Shown here piece after piece: positions 9,332 through 15,945 of a DNA stretch of 42,661 nt. Origin of the DNA: a virus; IMG/VR virus record IMGVR_UViG_3300021478_000063, positions 1 through 42,661 of that record, one strand, 5' to 3'. The notes under the pieces were generated by a model. It was not told the DNA's origin. It saw only the letters and a program-made list of their open reading frames with translations, and ran no database searches. The position numbers and the translations under genes are program-made. Positions within the stretch are counted from its first letter, which is position 1. Each line of letters starts with the position of its first letter.

Positions 9332-10141
9332 ATGCGGAAGATTTTCTTGCTCACTACGGCCCTCGCTGCCCTAGCCGTGCCCGCCCATGCGGCTGATATG
9401 GCTCTCAAGGCCATACCCCCCGTTCCATTCACAGCCGCAGCCAGCGGCTTCTACTGGGGTGTGGGAACCTATGCGGGGGTGGCACAGTCGAATGTCAGCG
9501 GCACTAACTTGTTCGCTACCAGCCTTGCTACCAGCAACCTGACAGCTGATGGTGGTGGCGTCGATGTTGTATTGGGCTATCAGCACGGCTCTACCGCACT
9601 GGTTGGGTTCGGCAATTGGTGGAGAGTTCAAGCTGCCGGTGAGTACCAGAACATCCAGGGCGGCATTTCAGTGGCCGGCAACAGTGCATCGGTTGCCAGT
9701 CGCTGGGGCGCTACCCAGGAATTCGACGTTGGAGCGGATGTCATTACCTATGTGATGTCGGCACTGGGCCAGAACTCCATCGTCAACTTCCCAACCTTTA
9801 CGCCACAATTACCGGCAAACATCCAAGTCGGACTGCCCAAGCAATATTTTGGTGTGGAACTGCGCGAGTTCGGCATGGACGGCAATTTCGGCCAAGCACA
9901 CGGCGTCACGGTTGGAATCGCACCCGGCATCAAGACCGGCTTCTTGTATCCGACGCTGGACGCCACAACCGGCAAGACCAACGGTGGCGGTGTAGACCTC
10001 TGGGCTGACGTAAGCTGGGCCACCAAGGGCGCCACGCTGAATAACGTGTTTGCGGCCGGTGGAGAACCGCTGACCACGGGGGCCGGCGCCATGATGGGCA
10101 CCACCTACCGCGTCGGCATCACGGTTTTGCGTGGGCTGTAG
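9332..10141 (+). CDS. Phage-encoded outer-membrane beta-barrel protein (Omp25/RopB-like)
   Basis: 269 aa. A clear Sec signal peptide (MRKIFLLTTALAALAVPAHA, cleavage before AD) is followed by SGFYWGVGTYAGVAQ, resembling the (W)xGFYxGxxxG start of alphaproteobacterial Omp25/RopB-type barrels. The rest alternates polar and hydrophobic residues as amphipathic strands (VDVVLGYQHG, WWRVQAAGEYQNI, VTVGIAPGIKTGF, VDLWADVSWATKG) and ends YRVGITVLRGL rather than in a clear C-terminal aromatic. It has one of the best ribosome sites in the genome (AGGAGG) and its own upstream and downstream gaps, as expected of an independently expressed accessory gene. Possible roles (inference): masking the receptor against superinfection or altering host surface permeability. 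A structural role is less likely. Confidence 0.72.
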   Translation: MRKIFLLTTALAALAVPAHAADMALKAIPPVPFTAAASGFYWGVGTYAGVAQSNVSGTNLFATSLATSNLTADGGGVDVVLGYQHGSTALVGFGNWWRVQAAGEYQNIQGGISVAGNSASVASRWGATQEFDVGADVITYVMSALGQNSIVNFPTFTPQLPANIQVGLPKQYFGVELREFGMDGNFGQAHGVTVGIAPGIKTGFLYPTLDATTGKTNGGGVDLWADVSWATKGATLNNVFAAGGEPLTTGAGAMMGTTYRVGITVLRGL

Positions 10142-10182
10142 GTTTGTAGTACTGTTCTAGCGTTCATGACGACATCCCAACT

Positions 10183-10210
10183 ATGGGCTCGCAAATGGGC
10201 CCATATTTTC
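10183..10210 (+). terminator. Possible weak rho-independent terminator after the OMP gene
   Basis: ATGGGC at 10183-10188 can pair with GCCCAT at 10199-10204, and ATTTTC follows. The stem is only 6 bp and the T tract is short. It lies 42 bases after the stop of the outer-membrane protein gene, a sensible place for a terminator. Confidence 0.3.
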
Positions 10211-10325
10211 GTATCGGTATGTCGGAGTGAATATGTTGGGAACACCACGGTCGGTATCATGATTGGTAATGTGCAAGATAGCTTTGTTCATTGCCGCAGC
10301 ATGGCTGGAGACATGGCTTGAACCC

Positions 10326-10748
10326 ATGAATGCCCGCGCGCCTTCCGCTCAACGTAGTGGCAGAAGCCAGCTCACTTCTTCCACCCAGATATCATTGACC
10401 GTTGTGCAGTTCGCCGTGGTGATCGGCATAGTCAGCCTGGCGGTCGGCGGTTACTGGTGGTTGGAATCGAGCGTCAGCACGGCGGCAATCAAGGTCGACA
10501 CGTTCAGTTCCAAGCTGGATCAGGCTATCAGGACCAACAGCGATCAGTTCAAGGACCAGGACAACAAGCGCGAACAGCTCGGCAAGGATTTTATTGCCAG
10601 CAACGACCGGATCGCGGCCAAGGTGCAGGAATTGAACACCGCCGTGACCGTCCAGCAGCACGACACCAAAACAATTGCCGATACGCTGGCCAAGATCAGC
10701 GAGCAGCTAAACACTGTACAGATTGCCCCGGCCGCCAGGCGGCAATGA
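10326..10748 (+). CDS. Membrane-anchored coiled-coil protein, possible inner-membrane spanin-like
   Basis: 140 aa from ATG 10326; in-frame starts exist upstream (ATG 10269, TTG 10263) but none has a good ribosome site. A polar N-terminus of about 25 residues precedes one transmembrane helix (VVQFAVVIGIVSLAVGGYWW). A long helical, heptad-like region follows (KVDTFSSKLDQAIRTNSDQF, then VQELNTAVTVQQHDTKTI). This is type II membrane topology with a periplasmic coiled coil, like an i-spanin. No lipoprotein o-spanin partner is visible, so the role is only suggested by its place in the lysis cluster. Confidence 0.6.
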   Translation: MNARAPSAQRSGRSQLTSSTQISLTVVQFAVVIGIVSLAVGGYWWLESSVSTAAIKVDTFSSKLDQAIRTNSDQFKDQDNKREQLGKDFIASNDRIAAKVQELNTAVTVQQHDTKTIADTLAKISEQLNTVQIAPAARRQ

Positions 10749-10996
10749 TGGACATCAACAACCTTATACTGTTGCTGGTGGCACTGATGAACGCGTTTAC
10801 CGCATTCATGGCCTACCGGACGCACCAGAATGTTCTCGTAGTGGAACTGGCAACCAACTCAATGAAAGACGCCCTGGTTGCCGCCACCGGCAGCGCCGCT
10901 CATGCCGCGGGCGTTACCGAGGGGCGCGCGCAAGCTAAGGCGGATCGGGCGATGTTCAATGCGGGTGTGAAATCGGAGCGTGATACCGAGAAGTGA
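10745..10996 (+). CDS. Small single-pass membrane protein
   Basis: 83 aa. The ATG overlaps the upstream TGA as ATGA, implying translational coupling. Residues about 5-23 (NLILLLVALMNAFTAFMAYR) form one transmembrane helix, followed by an Ala-rich helical cytoplasmic or periplasmic tail with many charges (EGRAQAKADRAMFNAGVKSE). It pairs with the membrane coiled-coil gene before it and precedes a zinc-ribbon microprotein by 3 bases. It could be a lysis accessory or antiholin-like protein. I recognise no family. Confidence 0.7.
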   Translation: MMDINNLILLLVALMNAFTAFMAYRTHQNVLVVELATNSMKDALVAATGSAAHAAGVTEGRAQAKADRAMFNAGVKSERDTEK

Positions 10997-10999
10997 CCG

Positions 11000-11164
11000 A
11001 TGCCCTCGATCACGCTACCCGCCAATGGCAAATGCCCCAAATGCGGAGCAGCCATCGCACTATCACGCATTGAGCCCCACCCGACCAAGGATGAGGCCCT
11101 GCATTACTACGACTGCGCCAAGTGCGGTCAGGTGCTGGTAAAGGTGTACGATACCAAACCTTAG
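11000..11164 (+). CDS. Zinc-ribbon microprotein (54 aa)
   Basis: 54 aa with two CxxC knuckles, CPKCG (Cys12, Cys15) and CAKCG (Cys39, Cys42), spaced as in a zinc ribbon. ATG lies 3 bases after the previous stop, in the same operon. Its TAG (11162-11164) overlaps the stop codon of the converging leftward gene. Small zinc ribbons often bind nucleic acid or protein partners, but no target can be read from the sequence. It is one of four zinc-ribbon-like proteins in this genome. Confidence 0.75.
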   Translation: MPSITLPANGKCPKCGAAIALSRIEPHPTKDEALHYYDCAKCGQVLVKVYDTKP

Positions 11165-11523
11165 GCCTTTGTGGCCGCCGCCACTGCCGGCGTGACCGGA
11201 GTATTGGCGGTTACTGCCGCGGCTAATCCAGTATCATTGGCGTTCAGTTGCTGCACGAGTGCATCGAGCGCGGCCTGGGTGGCCGGGTCGTTCGAGGGCG
11301 GGATAGCCGCGATCTGGGCGGCAAGGTTGCTGATCAGTGTTTCGACGCTGGTGGTTACGCTGGTGTTTGCGGCAACTTCCGCGGTCAGCTTGGTAAGGTC
11401 GATGGCCATTGTGTTCTCCTGGGAGGTTATCTTGTGAAGCAACGCGAGGATCAAATCCAGTTTGGGGATCAGCCCGCGTATGTCGTCCTTGGTGGCGACG
11501 TTATCAGGTGGAAAGAGGTTCAT
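11161..11523 (-). CDS. Small helical, coiled-coil phage protein
   Basis: 120 aa from ATG 11523. A second in-frame ATG at 11409 has a far better ribosome site (CAGGAGAACACAATG) and would give an 82-aa protein starting MAIDLTKLTAEVAANTSVTT. The upstream 38 residues also look protein-like (an amphipathic helix, LIPKLDLILALLHKIT), so both forms may be made. The body is a Thr/Ala-rich helix with coiled-coil character, followed by repeats of ANTPVT type, a style common in small phage proteins near lysis genes. Its stop overlaps the opposing zinc-ribbon gene. Function unknown. Confidence 0.65.
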   Translation of the reverse strand: MNLFPPDNVATKDDIRGLIPKLDLILALLHKITSQENTMAIDLTKLTAEVAANTSVTTSVETLISNLAAQIAAIPPSNDPATQAALDALVQQLNANDTGLAAAVTANTPVTPAVAAATKA

Positions 11524-11565
11524 GCCTTATACAAGTGGCGACGCAGCCGATTGGTTCAAGTAAGG

Positions 11566-11618
11566 CCCCACGCCGGCGGTTCACAGACTCTTGGGGAGGT
11601 TATGATACCGGCGTGGGG
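11566..11618. repeat. Long-armed inverted repeat, 11-bp perfect stem
   Basis: CCCCACGCCGG at 11566-11576 is perfectly complemented by CCGGCGTGGGG at 11608-11618, with a 31-base loop and two possible G-T pairs extending the stem. It lies in the 121-base gap between two leftward genes, just downstream of the PEP-CTERM gene. No T tract follows on either strand, so it is not a classic intrinsic terminator. It may stabilise the mRNA end, attenuate the next gene or mark a recombination boundary. Confidence 0.6.
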
Positions 11619-11644
11619 TTGCAGCGGCGGATGATGCGATGCCG

Positions 11645-12343
11645 CTACCCGAATGCAGAAAGTGTCGAGCTCTGCTTTCTGCGCTTGGCAAATCCCAGTA
11701 TACCTAGGCCGCTGGCAAATAGCCAAATGGCCCCCGGCAGCGGAGTACTGGAAAACTGGTTGGCGTTGGGAACTATGGTGTACTCGAAGGCTGCCGAGCT
11801 TGTATCTGTCAGGATGACGGAGCCTATGAGACCTCCCGTGTCGGTGAATGTCAGCAGGTCAAAAAGTGTTTGCGTGCAGGTGGTGCCGTAGCACGCCAGA
11901 TTTGCCCCAGTATAGTTTGTTATCGTTGCACCACCGATAACATCAATCAGTGATCCACTACCATTTAGGCCGCTATAGAACTGAACTTCGTTATAGAGAT
12001 CTGGCGAGCCCCACACCATCGAAAAGGTGGTGTCGTTGATATTGTAGATCGCGGTGGCTGGGGAGCTGCTGCCGCCAAGGTTCAGGACACTATACACGGC
12101 ACTGGTCGCTGCAGCACTGCCATCCGGGCCTAGGCCAGTATTGAAGGCATAGGGCGACAGTGTTACGCCGGTAATGCTCCCTGTCGTATTCTGAAAGAGC
12201 CCGGTAGTTGAGGCGGGAGTAGGGGCGCCCTCAAGTGGAGCGTTGCCAACAAAGTCCTGTGACGTGATCGAGATGCTGTCGGCATTCGCGGTGCCGGCAA
12301 GAGCCGTCAGAGCAAGTGTTCCTATTGCGATTTTACCAAGCAT
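11645..12343 (-). CDS. Secreted protein with PEP-CTERM (VPLPA-type) sorting signal
   Basis: 232 aa. Residues 1-21 are a Sec signal peptide (MLGKIAIGTLALTALAGTANA). The middle 180 residues are beta-rich, low in charge and rich in G, S, T and N, with one cysteine pair (ACYGTTC), as in other PEP-CTERM exoproteins. The C-terminus has the full tripartite sorting signal: the motif TPLPGA, a hydrophobic helix (IWLFASGLGILGF) and a basic cluster (AKRRKQ). In bacteria such proteins are recognised by exosortase (EpsH) and linked to exopolysaccharide and biofilm formation. No exosortase gene is present here, so a host enzyme would be needed. It has a strong AGGAGG site 13 bases after the preceding leftward gene. 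Very unusual cargo for a phage; probably host-derived. Confidence 0.88.
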   Translation of the reverse strand: MLGKIAIGTLALTALAGTANADSISITSQDFVGNAPLEGAPTPASTTGLFQNTTGSITGVTLSPYAFNTGLGPDGSAAATSAVYSVLNLGGSSSPATAIYNINDTTFSMVWGSPDLYNEVQFYSGLNGSGSLIDVIGGATITNYTGANLACYGTTCTQTLFDLLTFTDTGGLIGSVILTDTSSAAFEYTIVPNANQFSSTPLPGAIWLFASGLGILGFAKRRKQSSTLSAFG

Positions 12344-12356
12344 TTAGCCCTCCTAG

Positions 12357-12572
12357 TTATGATGCCGTCATGGCATCGGGTGGTTCAATGTTGTCGGTTG
12401 ACCCTTGACGGATAGCCGCCACCGCGACTTTTGCACATCGCTCTCGTTCTTCGACTATGGCAAATTCGATTAACTCAGCGATGATCTTAATGTACGGCTC
12501 AAGCGACGGCACCCCTAGGCTTCGAAAGCCGGTTTCGACAAATTCGCGAGCTATATTTTCGGAACGACTCAT
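12357..12572 (-). CDS. Small phage protein with EERERCAKVA motif
   Basis: 71 aa, all helical, with the EERERCAKVA motif that recurs in many small phage early proteins of unknown function. The ATG is at 12570-12572, and the stop of the upstream gene begins immediately before it, so the two are in one operon. It precedes the PEP-CTERM gene. No catalytic residues are visible. Confidence 0.75.
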   Translation of the reverse strand: MSRSENIAREFVETGFRSLGVPSLEPYIKIIAELIEFAIVEERERCAKVAVAAIRQGSTDNIEPPDAMTAS

Positions 12573-12875
12573 TTAATTCTGCCGCTGCTTCTGCTGTGGC
12601 TGTGGCTGCCTCTCTTGGGGCCGCGTCAGGTAATCGACCGTGGCCAATAGCCAATGGGCATCATCACCACTAAATTTCAGCGATCTGCGCATCCTGAAAT
12701 TGGCATTGACAATCGTGGTGGCTACTTCGCCCATGACCGCAGCGATGTCCCTATCTTCGGCCGCCTTGGCCGCGGCGGCGACGCTGACTTGTGCGACCTG
12801 TGACGACTCGGTTTCGAGCGTCACGACAACATCGCGAGCGCGGCCGTTTGGAATGCCTCCATCATTATCAGTCAC
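12573..12875 (-). CDS. Hypothetical early protein with basic Gln-rich tail
   Basis: 100 aa. The N-terminal 60 residues are Ala/Val-rich and probably helical (VAAAAKAAEDRDIAAVMGEV); the C-terminus is a polar tail of Gln, Arg and Pro ending in QQKQRQN. The ATG overlaps the upstream stop by 4 bases (ATGA). It is not recognised. The basic tail would suit nucleic-acid contact, but that is only a guess. Confidence 0.65.
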   Translation of the reverse strand: MTDNDGGIPNGRARDVVVTLETESSQVAQVSVAAAAKAAEDRDIAAVMGEVATTIVNANFRMRRSLKFSGDDAHWLLATVDYLTRPQERQPQPQQKQRQN

Positions 12876-13063
12876 GAGTGTTCTCCACTAAGCATCCTGG
12901 CGAAACGGCGGTTTAGTTGCCCATCACTCAGGTCTTTGACGGCCGCCATGATTGTCCTTGCATCCTCACGCCGAGCACCGTCCATAAGCCATTGGCGCAC
13001 GTTGTGGTGCTCTATATGGGAGAGCAAGTTCTTGTAGCCCGGCTCGGGATAGATCTTTGCCAT
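12872..13063 (-). CDS. Small hypothetical early protein
   Basis: 63 aa, helical and charged (MAKIYPEPGYKNLLSHIEHH, then RREDARTIMAAVKDLSDGQL). It is tightly coupled: its start overlaps the end of the SSB-like gene by 1 base and its stop overlaps the next gene by 4. The coupling to an SSB-like gene suggests a role in the same DNA-metabolism operon. No family recognised. Confidence 0.7.
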   Translation of the reverse strand: MAKIYPEPGYKNLLSHIEHHNVRQWLMDGARREDARTIMAAVKDLSDGQLNRRFARMLSGEHS

Positions 13064-13512
13064 TAGAAAGGAATATCCCTTTTATCGTTACGATCCAGCG
13101 CCGGCATGGGGTCGGGGTCAACAAAGCCTTGCTGTGATGGAAAAGGTGCTGCTTGCTGTGGTGCGGGCGATTCCTGTCGCGGCGCCTCGTAAGTCGGTGG
13201 CTTGACTCGGATAGCCGGCACTATCTTGCCGCCAAACTCAACAAACGGATCAACGAACAGTGTGATCGTTTTGCCAATCCACTGGGTGTAGTCCTTACCG
13301 TGCAGAACACCAATGCGGTTGCCGTTAACTTTGTTAACCACAAGAGTCTTGTTGGTCCGCTCGAAACCCAGAACCAGTTTTTTCTTAATCTTGCCGTCCC
13401 GGTCGGTGAAGTCCCGCGGCGTGACTGATTTGATAATGACAACCGGTTCGCGGCCCTTGATATCGTCGGTTTTAAGACTGTCGCCAGAATAGATATCGTC
13501 AATGCTAGGCAT
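13063..13512 (-). CDS. Single-stranded-DNA-binding-like protein with DIPF tail
   Basis: 149 aa. The first 105 residues form a beta-rich domain of OB-fold type (EPVVIIKSVTPRDF, KKKLVLGFERTNKTLVVNKV, then WIGKTITLFVDPFVEFGGK) that matches a family of phage proteins beginning IDDIYSGDSLKxxDIKGRE. A proline- and glutamine-rich linker follows, then an acidic tip ending DRNDKRDIPF. The terminal DIPF is the hallmark of SSB tails that recruit replication and repair proteins. Length and layout (OB core, flexible linker, acidic tip) are those of SSB. Likely coats single-stranded DNA during phage replication. The start overlaps the upstream gene by 8 bases. Confidence 0.75.
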   Translation of the reverse strand: MPSIDDIYSGDSLKTDDIKGREPVVIIKSVTPRDFTDRDGKIKKKLVLGFERTNKTLVVNKVNGNRIGVLHGKDYTQWIGKTITLFVDPFVEFGGKIVPAIRVKPPTYEAPRQESPAPQQAAPFPSQQGFVDPDPMPALDRNDKRDIPF

Positions 13513-13774
13513 GTTCGGGTTTCCTTTCGGGTTTGGGCAGTATCAGTGTGCAGTGCATGTCCTCCATTGCGTCGGCCAATTCACGCAGTTCCTTGATATC
13601 GTTTGCGAGTTGCAGCATCGGCAGTGCGTCGGACGACCAGCCGCATTCGTTTAGTTTACCCATGTCGTACAGCCAGTGCTTGATATCGACAGTGTAATTA
13701 TTGGTGCGGCTGCGGATGGCATTGCACAACAGGCGCACGCGGTCGGCTTTTTCTATCGCTGACATGTCACTCAT
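13505..13774 (-). CDS. Hypothetical early protein
   Basis: 89 aa from ATG 13774. That start gives an ATGA overlap with the upstream gene, which is preferred over the longer in-frame start at 13819. The protein is helical and mixed in charge (AIEKADRVRLLCNAIRSR, then LANDIKELRELADAMEDM) with a proline- and lysine-rich end. It lies upstream of the SSB-like gene in the leftward operon. No family recognised. Confidence 0.65.
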   Translation of the reverse strand: MSDMSAIEKADRVRLLCNAIRSRTNNYTVDIKHWLYDMGKLNECGWSSDALPMLQLANDIKELRELADAMEDMHCTLILPKPERKPEHA

Positions 13775-14118
13775 TTGGACGGCCACCATATGTTGGCCTC
13801 GGGACTGTGGGCATCCCATTGCCGGATTGCCGCGTCCTCATCATCGGCGGTGGGGTGGAGTTTCAATTGTATACGCCGCTCCCATACCCGCTCGCGGGCC
13901 TCGGCCACGCGCATGTCGTAGGTCTTGCCGCCGCTCCATGCCCAATCGGATGCGGCAAGACTACGCGCGGCTTGCAGGTCCATGCCGATGCCGATGTAGC
14001 GGGCGACCTCTATGGCCATGTATTCGTCGTATGTCATGGCGGCATTTATGCACAAGGCATCGCCCTCGTCAATATGCACCTTGCATTTATTTTCTGCCTG
14101 TGCATTATTACCGGACAT
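13771..14118 (-). CDS. Hypothetical early protein, first gene of leftward operon
   Basis: 115 aa from ATG 14118, which shares two bases with the start of the divergent HTH regulator. Longer in-frame starts (up to 14199) would run into that gene. MTYDEYMAIEVARYIGIG inside could be a later true start. The body has tryptophan-rich and basic helices (SDWAWSGG, then VAEARERVWERRIQLKL). No family recognised. It heads the operon that runs to the PEP-CTERM gene and is probably controlled by the divergent regulator. Confidence 0.6.
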   Translation of the reverse strand: MSGNNAQAENKCKVHIDEGDALCINAAMTYDEYMAIEVARYIGIGMDLQAARSLAASDWAWSGGKTYDMRVAEARERVWERRIQLKLHPTADDEDAAIRQWDAHSPEANIWWPSK

Positions 14119-14314
14119 GATTACCGGCAAGGACATCAAGCGACATCGGGATCGGTTGGGCGAGAGCCAGACCGAGTTTGCCCGCCGCTTGTCCGTCAAT
14201 CAAGCCACTATATCGCGCTGGGAAAAGGGCGATCCCATTGAGGGCATTGCCCTGCTCGCGGTCGAATATGTGCTGGCCGAGTTGAGTCGGCAGGCAGTAC
14301 GAGGGATCACATGA
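14117..14314 (+). CDS. XRE/Cro-type helix-turn-helix regulator
   Basis: 65 aa. A five-helix Cro/CI-type domain fills it: GKDIKRHRDRLGESQTEFA, then the recognition pair ARRLSVNQATISRWEKG (about 24-40), typical of XRE proteins (Q-x-x-F-A...S-x-x-T-I-S-x-W-E-x-G). Start at ATG 14117 because translation upstream is incompatible with the family. Its start codon overlaps the divergent leftward gene's start by two bases, so each gene's promoter must lie within the other's coding sequence. It probably acts as a Cro-like repressor on one or both operons. The stop overlaps the next gene as ATGA. Confidence 0.85.
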   Translation: MITGKDIKRHRDRLGESQTEFARRLSVNQATISRWEKGDPIEGIALLAVEYVLAELSRQAVRGIT

Positions 14315-14460
14315 CCGAACGCGCCCGGCTTCTGATCAAACTAGTGGAGGCTATCGGCAATACTCCGCTGCAAAGGGAGATGCCGCCCGAGATAATTAGT
14401 TGTTTGAAAAATGTTTTGAGGTGGGCCACTGACAATCTTAATAAGGAACTAGGCACATGA
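14311..14460 (+). CDS. Microprotein (49 aa) of the early operon
   Basis: 49 aa, helical (ERARLLIKLVEAIGN, then IISCLKNVLRWATDNLNKEL). The ATG overlaps the regulator's stop and its TGA overlaps the nuclease's ATG, both as ATGA, so it is translated in a coupled chain. Not recognised, but the coupling supports it being real. Confidence 0.65.
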   Translation: MTERARLLIKLVEAIGNTPLQREMPPEIISCLKNVLRWATDNLNKELGT

Positions 14461-14909
14461 TCCCCACCCTGGAACGCAAGCGCAACCAGCAGCTAGAAGC
14501 ACAAATGCAGGACGCCGTTGTCCAGCACCTCGAGCTGCGCGCCGTTCCCGGTCTGGTCTTTTTCCATGTGCCAAACGGCTCCAAACTCGGCGGCGCCCGC
14601 ACCAGGTCGGGCATTCCACTGGCCGCCATCCGCATGAAACGGCACGGGCTGCGCAAGGGTGTGAGCGACTTGGTGTTCCTGCGGCCGGATGGGGTGTTTT
14701 TTGCCCTGGAACTCAAGGCCAAGGGCAAGCGCCCCACGGAAGAACAGCACCAGTTCATGGGCGATGTTATCGAGGCCCACGGCTATGCGGCATGGACCGA
14801 CAGCTTGGACCGGGCGTTGGAGATATTGGAGGCGTGGCAGCTCATTCGCCCCAATATCCACTCCATGTCGCTTGCGGAGCAGGAAAAATGGGCGTCCCCC
14901 GGAGATTGA
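14457..14909 (+). CDS. VRR-NUC domain nuclease (Holliday-junction-resolvase-like)
   Basis: 150 aa, the usual size of a stand-alone phage VRR-NUC protein. Motifs in order: glutamine-rich helix (QMQDAVVQHLELRAVPG), FFHVPNGSKLGG, then GVSDLVFLRPDGVFFALELKAKGKRPTEEQ with the PD-(D/E)xK residues Asp (in SDLVF), Glu and Lys (in ELKA). A final helix pair with GYAAWTDSLDRALEILEAW is typical. VRR-NUC enzymes cleave branched DNA, so it probably resolves replication or recombination intermediates before packaging. It is coupled by ATGA overlap to the microprotein upstream. Confidence 0.88.
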   Translation: MIPTLERKRNQQLEAQMQDAVVQHLELRAVPGLVFFHVPNGSKLGGARTRSGIPLAAIRMKRHGLRKGVSDLVFLRPDGVFFALELKAKGKRPTEEQHQFMGDVIEAHGYAAWTDSLDRALEILEAWQLIRPNIHSMSLAEQEKWASPGD

Positions 14910-14911
14910 AA

Positions 14912-15100
14912 ATGTGGAAGGCAATTGAGTCTGCGCCTAAAAACGGAGACTTGTTTTTAGGAAAAGATAAGTCGGGTGCCGTCAACATCTACTATTGGCA
15001 AAAACTCAACCAACACGGCTATTCCGGCTTCGCCCACGGTGAGTGGTTCCAATATTGGTTCCACGATGGGCTTGTCGCTTGGGCACCCCTGCCGCGCTGA
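14912..15100 (+). CDS. DUF551-like small protein
   Basis: 62 aa. It begins WKAIESAPKNGDLFLG and ends in a tryptophan-rich GLVAWAPLPR, the layout of DUF551 phage proteins (W-x-I-x-x-A-P-x-D/N-G...W-x-P-L-P). ATG 14912 is chosen because a GGAG lies 7 bases upstream and the family starts here; a longer frame opens earlier. Function unknown. A second member of the same type is at 16857-17069 on the other strand, so the genome carries two. Confidence 0.75.
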   Translation: MWKAIESAPKNGDLFLGKDKSGAVNIYYWQKLNQHGYSGFAHGEWFQYWFHDGLVAWAPLPR

Positions 15101-15112
15101 TGACAGATTAGC

Positions 15113-15502
15113 ATGATCGGACACCCTCTCCCCGCCGACTGGCAGCCGACTGCTGACGACCTGCAATATGGCCGGCTGCTGGGATTGTCCCCAAGCCAGA
15201 TCGAGGATGCAGCCGAGTCGCTACGGCTGTGGGCCGGCGCCAACGAACACAGGGCGGTGGCACGAAAATCGAATTGGAGTATGGCGTTCAAATCGTGGCT
15301 GCGACGGAAAGCAGCAGAACAGATAGGAAAGTTATCCCATGCCCCAAGAAATAGCCTCGGTGACGCCTTCGATGCGATCCGAGATCATTACCAGGGCAAA
15401 GCAGGCGGCGGCGGCACTGGCGAGCCCACGCCCGACAGAGCAACAAGCGGCGATGGAGGGCAAGCGTCTTTTGGGTTCCTATCCCCACGCCAAGCCGGCT
15501 GA
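15113..15502 (+). CDS. DnaT-like replication-initiation protein
   Basis: 129 aa. Residues about 8-75 (LPADWQPTADDLQYGRLLGL, then DAAESLRLWAGANEHRAVAR and WSMAFKSWLRRKAAEQ) match the DnaT-type C-terminal domain of phage replication proteins: a helical DNA-binding module with a conserved W-x-x-x-F-x-x-W-x-R. It could help load the host helicase. The last 50 residues are Gly/Ser-rich and coincide with the start of the next gene in another frame (15339-15502). The tail may simply tolerate that overlap. No N-terminal helicase-binding region is present, so this is the short form. Confidence 0.72.
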   Translation: MIGHPLPADWQPTADDLQYGRLLGLSPSQIEDAAESLRLWAGANEHRAVARKSNWSMAFKSWLRRKAAEQIGKLSHAPRNSLGDAFDAIRDHYQGKAGGGGTGEPTPDRATSGDGGQASFGFLSPRQAG

Positions 15503-15791
15503 TCCGCAGGGCTATGCGCTGGCCATATCGGTGGTTTTGCAAGCCTACCCCCTAGATGTAGTACGTCAGTGCTGTGATCCCCGTACCGGACTGGCCCGCA
15601 CGCGCGAATTCACTCCCACGGTGGCCAGCATTGTCGAGTGGTGCGACCGTCGGGTGAGACAGCACGAGGGCGCGGTGATCCACGGGAAATTAGAGCAGGC
15701 AAAGATTTCCGAGGAAAGATTCACCCCCGAGCACCGGCTGTCCATGCTGGAGCGGCTCAAGGGGCTGTGGACATCACTCAAGGCTGCCTGA
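15339..15791 (+). CDS. Phage replication-associated protein, possible helicase loader
   Basis: 150 aa. Its first 164 bases overlap the DnaT-like gene out of frame. The core (LLGSYPHAKPADPQGYALAI, then CDPRTGLARTREFTPTVASI and EWCDRR) has the features of a phage protein often found with replication genes: a YP...DP start, and CDPRxGL...F.PT...I..WC. ATG 15339 has AGGAAAG 9 bases upstream; later in-frame starts exist. Basic and helical at the end. Loader function is inference from neighbours only. Confidence 0.62.
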   Translation: MPQEIASVTPSMRSEIITRAKQAAAALASPRPTEQQAAMEGKRLLGSYPHAKPADPQGYALAISVVLQAYPLDVVRQCCDPRTGLARTREFTPTVASIVEWCDRRVRQHEGAVIHGKLEQAKISEERFTPEHRLSMLERLKGLWTSLKAA

Positions 15792-15936
15792 ACGGCTTGG
15801 CGTGCTCGCTGGCGCGCGCTAGAGCCTCGCCCATTGCTTCGGCCCGGTCGGCTAAAATGCACGCTTCTATGATCACCCAAATGGAAATAAGGACTATCGT
15901 GCCAAGGAATAGTGCAAAGATGGTCAGCCAGGACAT
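15778..15936 (-). CDS. Single-pass membrane microprotein (52 aa)
   Basis: 52 aa. The first 25 residues are a transmembrane helix (MSWLTIFALFLGTIVLISIW), followed by a charged helix (ADRAEAMGEALARASEHA). ATG 15936 has a GGGGGT ribosome site about 5 bases upstream and lies 9 bases after the previous leftward stop. Its stop overlaps the converging rightward gene by 14 bases. Too short for routine calling, but topology and spacing support it. Possible phage-encoded membrane toxin, exclusion or lysis-timing protein; unknown. Confidence 0.7.
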   Translation of the reverse strand: MSWLTIFALFLGTIVLISIWVIIEACILADRAEAMGEALARASEHAKPFRQP

Positions 15937-15945
15937 GGGCACCCC

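Noticed and set aside
10166-10321. 51-codon ORF starting MTTSQLWARKWAHIFVS between the OMP and coiled-coil genes
   Set aside because: No ribosome site and it covers the possible terminator hairpin; not enough evidence, though its stop just before ATG 10326 is suggestive.
10457-10996. 179-codon frame as a single gene
   Set aside because: The upstream part is out of frame over the coiled-coil gene; the real gene starts at the ATGA overlap at 10745.
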